DNA of 64,000 nt, taken from contig NC_073746.1 in NCBI RefSeq assembly GCF_029784135.1, positions 295,516,089 to 295,580,088 on the forward strand, written 5' to 3'. The translations under genes and the position numbers were made by a program. Below the pieces are notes generated by a model. The model was not told the origin of the DNA. It worked only from the letters and a program-made list of their open reading frames with translations, and searched no databases. Source of the DNA: Toxorhynchites rutilus septentrionalis (Eukaryota > Arthropoda > Insecta > Diptera > Culicidae). Below are positions 24,334 through 35,700 of this stretch, piece after piece. Each line of letters begins with the position of its first letter. The stretch's first letter is position 1.

Positions 24334-27300
24334 TTCAAATAGAGAGGTCGGAGATATCACTGTTTTACAGTGGAATTGTCGTAGTCTTATCCCTAAATTG
24401 GATACATTCAAATTTCTAATTCATAACTTCAATTGTGATGTTTTTGCTCTGTCCGAAACTTGGCTTTCTTCGCGAGATGATCTCTCTTTCCACGATTTTA
24501 ATATTATACGCTTGGACCGTGATGACAGATACGGAGGGGTGCTATTGGGGATCAATAAGTGCCACTCATTTTTTCGAATTGACCTTCCACCTATTGGAGG
24601 GATTGAAGCTGTTGCTTGTCATGCAAACATCAGAGGCAAAGACCTCTGTATTGTCAGCTTGTATTTGCCTCCGAGATCTACAGTTAGCCGCAAGCAACTT
24701 ATTGACATGTGCTCACTCCTTCCTGAGCCACGATTGATCTTGGGAGACTTCAACTCTCACGGAACTGCCTGGGGGGAACAGTACGACGACAATCGTTCAT
24801 TGTTGATATATGCCTTTTATATACCTTTGTAACAGCTTCAATATGACCGTTTTGAACACTGGGGAAACAACACGTGTACCTAAACCTCCTGTTATCCCAA
24901 GTGCTCTTGACCTCTCGCTTTGCTCGAATTCACTATCGTTAGATTGCAAGTGGAATGTAATCCAGAACCCCAACGGTAGTGATCACTTGCCAATCAAAAT
25001 TTCCATCACCATTGGGTCGAATTCTTCTGAATCTATAAACATGGCATATGACCTCACAAAACACATTGACTGGAAAAAATATGCGGACGCGATTACTCTA
25101 GCCATCAATTCCAGAGATGGTTTACCTCCATTGGAGGAGTATAACTTCCTTTCTCGTTTGATCTATGACAGCGCGGTTCACGCTCAAACGAAACCCATCC
25201 CAGGCTCCACCATTCACCGAAGGCCTCCCAATCCATGGTGGGATAGCCAATGTTCAAAGCTTTATGTAGAAAAATCGAATGCATTTAAAGCTTTTCGGAA
25301 ACGAGGAACCATTGACAATTTTCAAACGTATTTAGACCTTGAAAATCAATTTAAAAACTTGATCAAAGGTAAAAAACGTGCTTATTGGCGAAATTTCGTG
25401 GGAGGTTTGTCACGAGAAACGTCAATGAAAAAATTATGGAAAGTGGCTCGAAACATGAGAAATCGCTCTTCATCGAATGAAAGCGAGGAACATTCACATC
25501 GATGGATTTTTAGTTTTGCGCGAAAGGTTTGTCCCGATTTCGCTCCCGTGCAAAGAATTGTTCGAGATATACCACAAGATAGGTGCGATCTTGATTCCGA
25601 GTTTTCGATGGTAGAATTCTCTCTTGCTCTCCTTTCAAGTAACAATTCGGCTCCAGGATCGGATAGAATTAAGTTCAACTTGTTGAAAAACCTCCCCGAT
25701 GTGGCCAAACATCGCTTGTTGAATTTATTCAATAAGTTTCTGGAGCATAATGTTGTTCCGGATGATTGGAGACAAGTACGAGTTATAGCTATTCAAAAAC
25801 CCGGAAAACCCGCGTTCGACTTCAATTCGTACCGCCCAATAGCAATGCTGTCTTGTATACGGAAATTTTTGGAGAAAATGATCTCGTTTCGCCTTGATCG
25901 ATGGGTTGAAACGAATGGCCTACTCTCAGATACACAATATGGGTTCCGCAGGGGCAAGGGGACGAATGATTGTCTTGCGTTGCTTTCTTCAGAAATTCAA
26001 ATGGCTTACACCGGAAAAAAACAAATGGCTTCAGTATTCTTGGACATAAAGGGGGCCTTTGATTCAGTTTCAATAGAGGTCCTGTCAGACAAATTACACT
26101 CTCGGGGTCTGCCGCCTCTATTGAATAATATGTTATATAACTTGCTTTGTGAGAAACATTTGAATTTTTCTCACGGGGATTCGACAGTAAGTCGGGTCTC
26201 CTACATGGGACTCCCCCAGGGCTCATGTTTAAGCCCCCTTTTGTACAACTTCTATGTAAGCGACATCGACAATTGCCTTACACAAAATTGCAGCCTAAGA
26301 CAACTTGCAGATGATGGAGTGGTGTCTGTCGTAGGATCAAACGAATCCGACCTGCAAGGACCCTTACAAGATACTTTGAACAATTTTTCAACCTGGGCCA
26401 TTGGGCTATGGATCGAATTCTCCACGGAGAAAACAGAGATGGTGGTTTTTTCTAGGAAGCATAAGCCAGCAAAACCAAAGCTTCAACTTTTGGGTAAACC
26501 GATCACTCATGCTATGTCATTCAAGTATCTTGGGGTCTGGTTCGACTCCAAATGTACTTGGGGGGCCCATATTAGGTATCTGAGTAAAAAATGTCAACAA
26601 AGAATAAACTTTCTCCGTACAATTACCGGCACCTGGTGGGGAGCCCATCCCGAAGATCTTATAATGTTGTATCGAACAACTATTCTCTCAGTGATGGAGT
26701 ATGGCAGTTTCTGTTTTCAATCAGCTGCCAAAACACACCTCATTAAACTCGAGCGAATTCAGTATCTTTGTCTCCGTATTGCGTTGGGATGTATGCCCTC
26801 AACGCATACCATGAGTCTCGAGGTTTTGGCAGGCGTACTCCCACTAAAAGATCGCTTCAAATTATTATCTCTTCGGTTCTTCATCCGGTGTAAGGTTATG
26901 AACCCATTGGTGATCGGAAATTTTGAGCAGCTGATCGAGCTAAATTTTCACTCCGGATTCATGAGTTCATATCATGAATTCATCTCCATGCAGGTTGATC
27001 CTTCTTCGTATATTCCCAACCGTGTTTGTTTTCCTGACTACATCAATTCCTCTGTGCATTTTGATCTGTCCATGAAGCAGGATATCCATGGATATTCAGA
27101 TTATCAACGATCGAGGATCGCTCCAACGATCTTCGATTCAAAGTATGGGGGTATCAATTGTGATAATATGTACTTTATTGATGGGTCCTCTATGAATGAG
27201 TCCACAGGATTTGGAGTGTTCAACGAAATTTTTAGCACCTCCCACAGTCTTCAGAATCCTTGCTCAGTGTATATTGCTGAATTGGCAGCGATATACTGGG

Positions 27301-28019
27301 CGCTGGACAGCGTCGCCTCACGACCTGTTGAACACTATTACATTGTAACGGATAGTCTTAGCTCTGTCGAAGCTATCCGTTCAGTGAGGCCGGAAAAGCA
27401 CTCGCCGTACTTCCTTGAGAGAATACGAGAAATTTTGAGTGCTTTATCCAGACGCTGTTATGTCATTACCTTTGTCTGGGTCCCTTCTCATTGCTCAATT
27501 CCGGGTAATGAGAGGGATGACTCATTAGCAAAGGTAGGTGCGATTGAAGGCGACATTTACCAGCGTCAAATCGCCTTCAATGATTTTTTTTCTTTAGTCC
27601 GTAAAAATACCATCGCTAACTGGCAACGCAAATGGAACGAAGATGAATTGGGCCGGTGGTTTCACTCGATTATCCCTAAGGTTAGCCTCAAACCATGGTT
27701 CAAAAGTCTGGACTTGAGTCGGGACTTTATTCGCACCTTCTCCCGACTCATGTCCAATCACTGTTCGTTAGATGCGCTTCTCTTTCGTTTCAATCTTGCC
27801 AGCAACAATCTCTGCGTCTGTGGTCAAGGTTATCACGACATCGAGCATGTTGTTTGGTCGTGCGAGGTGTATCTTGTCGCCAGATCGAATTTAGAAAACT
27901 CCCTTCGGGCCCGAGGAAGACAGCCCAATATGCCGGTGAGAGATTTGTTGGCTTGGTTAGACCTTGATTACATGACCCAAATATATGTTTTCCTTAAAGC
28001 TATCGATCTTCGTGTGTGA
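24326..28019 (+). pseudogene. LINE ORF2 (endonuclease, reverse transcriptase, RNase H), one frameshift
   Basis: Apurinic-type endonuclease: VLQWNCRSLIPK, LSETWLSS, LILGDFNSHGTAWG, SDHLPI. The frame breaks around 24805-24830 inside this domain. The long frame 24810-28019 (1069 codons) then carries RT motifs YRPIAMLSC, QYGFRRGKGTND, VFLDIKGAFDS, LPQGSCLSPLLYNF and an ADD catalytic core read as LADDGVV (about residue 498) where YADD is usual. RNase H follows: YFIDGSSMNE, YIAELAAIYWAL, YIVTDSLSS, WVPSHCSIPGNE. A C-terminal CNVCG-like zinc region is seen as CVCGQGYHDIEHVVWSC. It nicks DNA and copies LINE RNA at the target. Confidence 0.9.
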
Positions 28020-28889
28020 TTGTACCTATGTCCTTATACCCTCCTTTTCATCCATTGCGAGCGATTAGCCCCCTTGGTATAAACAGCAAAATAAGTTGAA
28101 ATGTAAATATACAATAGATATACGAATAGATTTAAGAATCGAGTGTGATCATCAACATTGTAACAATTCCCTTATATCACATTCCTTTCCTGAAAGAATA
28201 TGTCACCCTCTAAACTCGAGTAAACCGCGAGTAATCGGTTTTCCACCTTACTAAACATAGTGTTAGGAAAATTATTTATGTATAGTTTTAAAATATATAT
28301 TTAAGAATTCGGCTCCTTTAAACTAATGTAACTGAGCCTGTAAAAATAAACGATTTATATAAAAAAAAATAAAAAACTTACGCTGTTGATTCATAGAATT
28401 TACTTGAGAACTGTGATATGATAAAAAGAATTGTCTGCAGTTTTTGTTGTGTTTTATTTTTTTCCTATACTAATATTTACAAAATTTTTATATCGGCTGT
28501 ACACGCTTTAAAACGAAGCAAAATACGTTTTGGTTCTCGCAACGTCGGACTATCGGACAGTTCCCTCATGTTACTGCCTCCACCAACTGGGATGAATAAA
28601 TAGGTAATCTTACAACTTATTCTCTAGCAATGAAACCCCTCAATACGAAATATTCTATCATAAATAATTATCTACATCGGGGGATGCAGACACCTACTAA
28701 GTAGTGAAACCGTTTCCGTATTTGTGATTGGCCAATCTATCACAAACATTAACTACCATCGTTTTATTCTTGAATCGTCCCCCAGGTTTGGATCTGTGAC
28801 CAGGCAGTAGGGATTTCTTAGCCTGTCTACGTTTTTATTAACTACTCGCCCACGGTGCAAAGGTGTCTCTGTGTATAGATACGTGTATA

Positions 28890-29447
28890 TTATCCTGGTT
28901 CCCGGAATAAATCGCCACAGAAAACGACTGCAACAGAAACCACCGCTTATAAAATGTGTAGTAGGCTATAAATATTGTGGCGCGGTATTGTATTTCAAAA
29001 CAAGAATTAACCGGGCAAACGTATCGCCCCAGGCAAACGTAACGCCCCGGGCAGACGTATACCGTCCGACGCTCGCTAGAGCTCGGTCGGACATTGCTAA
29101 AGGATCGTATCCTATGTTTCAAACTAACCGGGCAATCAGTGGATCCCAGGTTTGCGTGCGAGACACCGCCGCTTCCGACGGCGGGTCGGCGGTGGACTCG
29201 GATTGCGTCATCTTGGCGGCATGGGCCGCCTCGATTCCTTATCCTCGCCAAATGGGGACTTCGTCCCCATTACATTGTCCTCAGAATAAATTTCGAAAAA
29301 CGAGAACAAGAGAATAAATTTATAATAGAAATGTGAGGCACATGATGTTTTTCCCGCGCCAAATATTTCTAGCCTACTACACTTTTTCTAAGCGGTTGTT
29401 TCTGTTGCAGTTGTTTACTGTGGCGATTTATTCCGGTCACCATTATC
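28890..29447. repeat. Inverted-arm element with GC-rich core
   Basis: Arms 28890-28998 and 29355-29447 are inverted copies (GGCGATTTATTCCGG, CTGTTGCAG, TAGCCTACTACAC). The core 29010-29300 is GC-rich, with direct units CCGGGCAAACGTAWCGCCCC and the stem CCGTCCGACGCTCGC/GCTCGGTCGGAC. The core is shared with 8430-8640 and, inverted, 62800-62990. Open frames in it are unsupported. Confidence 0.65.
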
Positions 29448-29616
29448 CTTGCTGCAAGGATGGCAAAGAATGTTCCCCTTCTGCTTTGTCTGCCTTCCGC
29501 CGATACTCTTTGATCATGGTTCATTTTGGTGTGTACTGTTTCGTTTTGCGCTAGCATTTCTACTGTTGTATTTTATTTGTGTGACTTGTGTCAATTGATC
29601 GGTAACTGTTGGGTTC

Positions 29617-29743
29617 TCAATGGATTTTCAGCTTGGTCAGTTGAATGATTTGCGATCTGAGAATCCTCCGGATAGCCAGCTGCAACAGGTACCCAGCCGT
29701 TAGGAAGAAACAGATAACGTCCAGACCGTAGTAGGTGAAGAAA
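29617..29743 (-). CDS. UGT exon 6 (membrane anchor and ER signal)
   Basis: Acceptor TTCCAG at 29744 supplies one base that completes a Ser codon after exon 5's AG, giving ARNL-S-FFTYYGLDV as in other insect UGTs. A hydrophobic span GLDVICFFLTAGYLLQLAI follows, then a basic tail ending KLTKLKIH-stop if read loosely (exact end TKLKIH). The exon lies 18.9 kb from exon 5, on the same strand and in the same phase, with no competing UGT gene in the window. Confidence 0.8.
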
Positions 29744-32700
29744 CTGGAATAAGTAGAGATAAAGAATGTTGAATGTAGTCCCGCTAGTGTTGTATTTCCA
29801 TCTCGTGTCATATGTCAGATTAACGTATAACACACATCTTGATATAACGATATTCGATTTTGCAGCTAAATTAGTTATATCGTACCCAGTGGGGTAGCGT
29901 GACCGGGTGACACCCGGGGCGGGTCACTAGGGTGTCACCCCTCCAAACTATCTAATTATTTATTGTAATATTAGATAAGACGAACAAGAAATCACAAAAT
30001 TATCACGCGTTGGTCACTGGAACTGATAGTTACAAAATAAGAGAATAAATGAAATATGGTTTATCTTTGGATGTCGAAATGTGATTCCAATAAATCTTAT
30101 CAAATAAATATCTTTGGGAGCTGAGACCGACGTTGATATTGTACAACTGCTTCCCGGTAAGTACACTTTCGCTCTGTTGTTGCGAGCTCAATTAATGCGC
30201 AGTAATAACGATACTGGGCTCAACGTGTTAAACATATCTGCCCCATTGTTGACCGCAAATTTTTAATTAATTTCAACTCTGATAAGCCTCCCCACAAGAT
30301 GCCACAGAAACATGAAACCGATTTATGGAAGATCAACTTCATGATGAGCTGTAACACATCCAATGTAATCTCATTAATGACATCATTAGAATTAATTCCA
30401 GCGGCCTTCAAATGACTACGGAGTCCTGGTATCTCTAGCAAAAGCTACCTTTCCGAAACTTCGTAGTTGCCAGTTTGTCAAATTGACTTTTTCAGTTCGC
30501 TGTTGGGTACTCATAACATGTGTCGATCTTGAATTGCTACACAAATTTCGGCTTCTTCTTTAGGCGATGGTTCTTTGGTTTGCAAATATTCTGCGCTAGT
30601 AGATATGTAATTAAACGCATCAGAAGTACAGATATTACAGAAGTATTAAATCATAAACTTTTGGTAGGAGGGACCGTGTACTTGATCCAGTATTTGAGTC
30701 GCATAACACTTCAGTGGTTGTAATCACTCCATACATTGGTTTCACAGCAGTGTAATGAGCAATCCATCGAGTTTGTGACAATCATTTAACAATACACCTG
30801 TGTGGCTTAGAAACATTCCTCAGCCATCAACTGAAGCTGCGAAAAACGAGTTAACAGATTAAACAGCTCTAAAAATGTCACACACTGTAGATGTTTAGCA
30901 AAATCATGTTGTCCTCAGGCCCAAGGGGTTGTCTATAAACTGAACTCCTTGATTTGATCCTGACACGGTTGGTGCGGTCAATAGCTTCCGAACGGGATTT
31001 CATGAAAACTAAACCCTGACCTTCCAGTTGTTGAAGGATGTCGTTATTCAAATCTGCAGCTTTTCCCACTCATAACGAATAAACTAGGAGTTGGTTATAT
31101 CTGTGATATAATCGCAAGGTTAACGCAGGACAACCATTGGCATAGTAATCATTTGTTTGAAGTTGCATCTAAATCAATTCTGTATAAATGGATGAATGGA
31201 TATTCTGTTTTCTCTTAGAATTGCCTTGCGTTCTGTTCAAACATATCCGAAATAAAATTCTTTCGTTTGAGGTCTCTTTTTGATATTCGACACTTAAATC
31301 ATCAAGACAAGCTTATTCAATCCTTCGTACATCCGAAATATTTTTCCCGTGATATAAAAATGAAACTGACAGAGGTTGGCCAGCCAACGCATCATGTATC
31401 ATGCATCAAGCTATCGCTATTTATAATGATTGAAATAGTTTTCTTTTGAAGCAGTTTTGAGCTATTGAAACAAATTTTCATGGGCAATAATTAAAAAAAC
31501 ATCTATATTAGATCTTTTATTTTTCGATTTTTTTCTAGTGTTAACTAAATTAAATTAAACTAAATACTAAATACACTAAAATAAGAACTCTACTGTCAAC
31601 AAATGGACCGTTTGAAGCTAGCGATTGACCAGAAACGTCCAGAATTGGCCAAGAGAAGAGGTGTTGTATTCCATCAGGACATAGCAAGGCCACACAATCC
31701 CGAGAGCTTCATTGGGATGTTTTGATGCATCCTTTAATGCAAAACGGTGTATATTTGACCCAAATCGGACAATCCAAAGCATAAAAAAAAAAGTTTTGGA
31801 TTCCACCCAAAAATAATGGAATACTTTTTCCCCAAACTATTATTACTACTTTCGGCGAGGACTATCTTCTTGTCTTGATTTCTTGCTCTGTGTTTGAAGT
31901 GCTTTCATATTCAGCGATAAAACCTAGTTTTCATTTTTTTCATTTCATTTTTTCTGAGTTTCCAGAGATATGTAAGAAGTCGGTTGAATCGAAGTATATA
32001 GTGTAGGATATAATAACTATCTTCATTTAACTGGCCATTTGAACTTTATTGTTGTGTTCAGGCACGAAACAATCATAAAACTTAAATTCCAGTGTTTCAT
32101 ATCTATAGAACCAGATGAAAAAAAAATCTCACTCCTTTACAAATTTATCGTCAATTTCATATGAAATACAATAAGTTTCTAATTCTTAGGCCATCTTTAG
32201 TTCTCAATCAGTTCAAATAACCTAGTCGGTGTGGTTTCGACCAAGCTGCGCCATGTTGTAGTGTATCATGTTTTTTTTATCCCATTTATTTATTTAAGGC
32301 TCATTAGCATTTTAGCTGTAACAGAGCCGAATTTTAATCGTGTACATGTCACATAGTTATCATATATCTATAATTAGCACATTACACAGTTGTCATTCGC
32401 CAGTATTCCTTCTATACCATTACATATGGTACATTCACACAGTAGCCATTTAGGCGTAAGAGTATTCTTTCTGTTCTTCCATTATCCAGTTAGACCACCG
32501 GACAGCGGAGACAGTTGATTGATCATTGTTGAGTTATTTATAGAACAGTAGCCCGATGTGTCTGGCAGAGCAGAGCAGTTGTATGGATGAATCGATCTTA
32601 TTCCGACCGTGGATCGATCTCCATCGCTGATGATTGTTGCGTGGACGTAGCTATTCTGTAACACCACAAAGATGGTCAATGAGGGTCCTGAGTTTTGAAC

Positions 32701-35700
32701 TCACGATCGATCGCTTACTAAGCGAACGCGCAACCAATGTGGCTACGGAGACCCCCTGGTGTATCACGTTCTACGCAGAGGATATTGCTCGTTTAAGCTC
32801 TTTAAATCACTCATACTACTTATAAGCTGCATCTACTATTCGTACGATCAATCCACATAAGTTTTTGATAGGGTTTTGATCTGGTAAACAAGCTGACCAG
32901 TCCAGAATCTGAAGCCCTTATTCATTGAACCATGCCATAATTTTCCGGATTCTATGAATTGATGCCAAATTACCAGGGAATCAAAAATCACGAACCTTTG
33001 TACAATAACGACATTGTCCTTAGTTCGCAGTGTTGCAATAAAAATAAATGTATCTTTGGCATTGTTGCTTGCTCAAAACGAGAGTGACAAATTGCGTTTC
33101 AGTTCAATGCGAACAAATTTGTATCACAACATCCGTTTGTTGTGCTACGAAAGTAACACACAATTGTACCCATTTGCAAATATCATGATATGCGATTTGT
33201 CCCAATAAATGAGTTTTCGCAACAAGAGGTTTGTCGCAGCTCTTGTGTAAAGCGGTCAAGTGTGAAAATGAATGTGTCTGTATTTTGGAATCAACAAGAG
33301 GAGAATATGTCTCAAAAATTGAGAGGAATTTTCTACGCGTCGGACGGTAGTCTGCAGTGCAGTTTAGAAGGTTGCACATATAAGCCGAAGAATTTTGTTG
33401 TGACGAACTTGTTGCGGCACGTAAAGAATATACACCCGACCTGCGCCAAAGCTTTGAAACTTTGTCATGAAATAACAGCGGAGAAAGCTGCAGCTCGTGG
33501 GAAAAAGCGGCCAAGGGAGGAAGAGATGGTGACTGTCCGAGTGACAAAAGGAAAAGTCGTAGGCGGCCTAATTAAGATGGTCACATACCATAATGCGCCG
33601 TTCAGTGCCGTTGAATGGGAAGGAGTTCGAGACATTGTGGACCCCTTACTGAATGCTATGAACGTGACGATAAACAAGCAGAATATTGCTAAACTGATTA
33701 AAACGACCAGCGCTGGAATCGATGACCTCATCAGAGAAGACGCGAAAAATAATATAGTTAGCATGATGCTAGATACAACATCCAAGATGAACCGGAGCGT
33801 TATGGCCGTCAGCATTCAATTCTACCGCGATCTTCGACTAATCCGTCGCTCTATCGGTATGTATGAGTTGATATGAATATACTGAACAATTTTGAACTAA
33901 TTTTTGAATCCTTTCTGTTTTCTTTGTTATAGGAGTTATCGAACTGCACGAGAAGCATACAAGTGCTTACCTAAAAGAGAAGGTAAATGAGCTTTTGATG
34001 AAATTCGAAATACAACGCTGGCAAGTATTCACAGTGACGGTGGATAATGGGAGAAATGTGGTTAAAGCTGTCGATCTCCTGAGTGACATCGGACCTGAAC
34101 AACTGAATGTGGACAACGTTAACGCTGACATATACAGTGCTTCAGATGCTTCATATGATTCAGAATATGATAACGAATATTTCCACTGTGTGCAAATTGT
34201 GGAAGAGTATGAAGAATCACTCAATGACCTGAAAATTGAGTGCATTCGCTGTGGTTCTCATACTATAAATCTTGTGGTAAACGATGTAACTCTTGCATCC
34301 GAGCGGCAAGATGAGCAACTAAAGCACATTGTAAAAATTGTGAAATATTATCGTAAAGCTGAATATAAGCAAGCCTTTAAAATACACCAGACACAACTCC
34401 CACCGATCCCGAACAAAACTCGCTGGAATAATTATCACGCGATGGCATGCGTTCTTTTGAAATATCGAGAGTTTTTTACAACGCTGAGTAACCAATACAA
34501 AGAACTTGGTGAGTATTTTTAGGGTAACTCTTAAAAAGTGCATTTATACCGTAATCAGGGGTGAATCGTGACAACTGAAATACATTCCATGTAAACATCA
34601 TAAGCGTGAAGATTCTGAAAATCATTCACCCCAGTTGTCCCGGTTTGCCCTAGATTGCGGTAATCGTCTAGCGATTGGAACATTGAAGAGATCACATTTC
34701 CCATCATTGGTAGACTTGTCGACGTACTGGCCTTTTCTGGAGGAATACAAAGATGCTTTCCAGCCGCTGTATGAAGCGTCCTTGAAATCTCAGCAAACAG
34801 AATGTCCACTTAGCGAATTTCATTTGGAGTGGCTAAAAGCGTATGGGAAAATTAAAGCGTTATCATCGAATCGTTTCCGAGATAAAATTTTGCAATCGAT
34901 GGAAAAAAGACAAAAAACCCTTATGAACAATTGCATTTACAAAGCCGCTTTATATATAGACCCACGATTTCAGTACAATGGCTCCGAGCTTTTCAAACGC
35001 GAAGAAAAAGCAGAGATAGTGGTAAGCTACATTTTCATTGATGATATGTCACCATTAATCTTTTATACATTCCAATTCATCCCATCTCCATTCGTCTATT
35101 CATCCAATGTTCTGATTTTTCACTTTTTTTAGTTTTATTAATATTCATTTTTTCAATTTTTTTATTTTCAATTTTTCAATTTTTCGGTTTCCTAATTATC
35201 AAATTTTTCATAATTTTCCATTTTCTCAATTTTCTATTCTTTCAATTTAAATTTTTTTCTATATTTTTCGATTTTCCAATTATCGGATTTTCCAACTATT
35301 CAATATTTACCGTATTTACTCGCGTATAAGCCGCACCCGATTTTCAGGAGTGTTGAGAAAAGAAAAAAAAATACTCCAGCTCTACAGTAAATCACATATA
35401 AGCATATCAACCGCATCCCGTTTTTGAAGCTTTCAAAAGCCTGAATAAAGTGCGGCTTATACGTGTGTAAATACGGTAATTTTTACAATTCTAATTTTCC
35501 AGTTCTTCAGTTTAATTTTATCCATTCTTTCAATTTTCCAATTCTTCAAATTTCTAATGATCTAATTTTCAAATAATTCAATTTGACAATTTTCCATTTT
35601 TCCAATTCCCAAACCTTTAATTTTCTGAATCTAAAATTATCGAGTTTTTCAATTTTTGAATATTTAAATTTCACAATTCTATTTTTCCAATTTTTCAGTT

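Larger units (their letters stand above)
22349..28374 (+). mobile_element. Near full-length RNase H-bearing LINE with 13-bp target duplication
   Basis: Non-LTR retrotransposon of about 6.03 kb, flanked by AACTTACGCTGTT at 22336-22348 and 28375-28387. ORF1 (22799-24333, one frame break) encodes a nucleic-acid-binding gag protein with three CCHC-type knuckles. ORF2 (24326-28019, one frame break) encodes endonuclease, reverse transcriptase and RNase H. The 3' end is A-rich (TATAAAAAAAAATAAAAA). An RNase H domain places it in the I superfamily (I, Loa, R1 relatives); I cannot settle the clade. A perfect target duplication and few lesions indicate a recent insertion. Confidence 0.92.

Noticed and set aside
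25382..26226. Minus-strand open frames over the LINE
   Set aside because: Shadows of ORF2, whose domains are clear on the plus strand.
28871..29317. 148-codon plus-strand gene
   Set aside because: Spans the inverted arm and GC-rich repeat core shared with other elements; the frame is not kept in the other copies.
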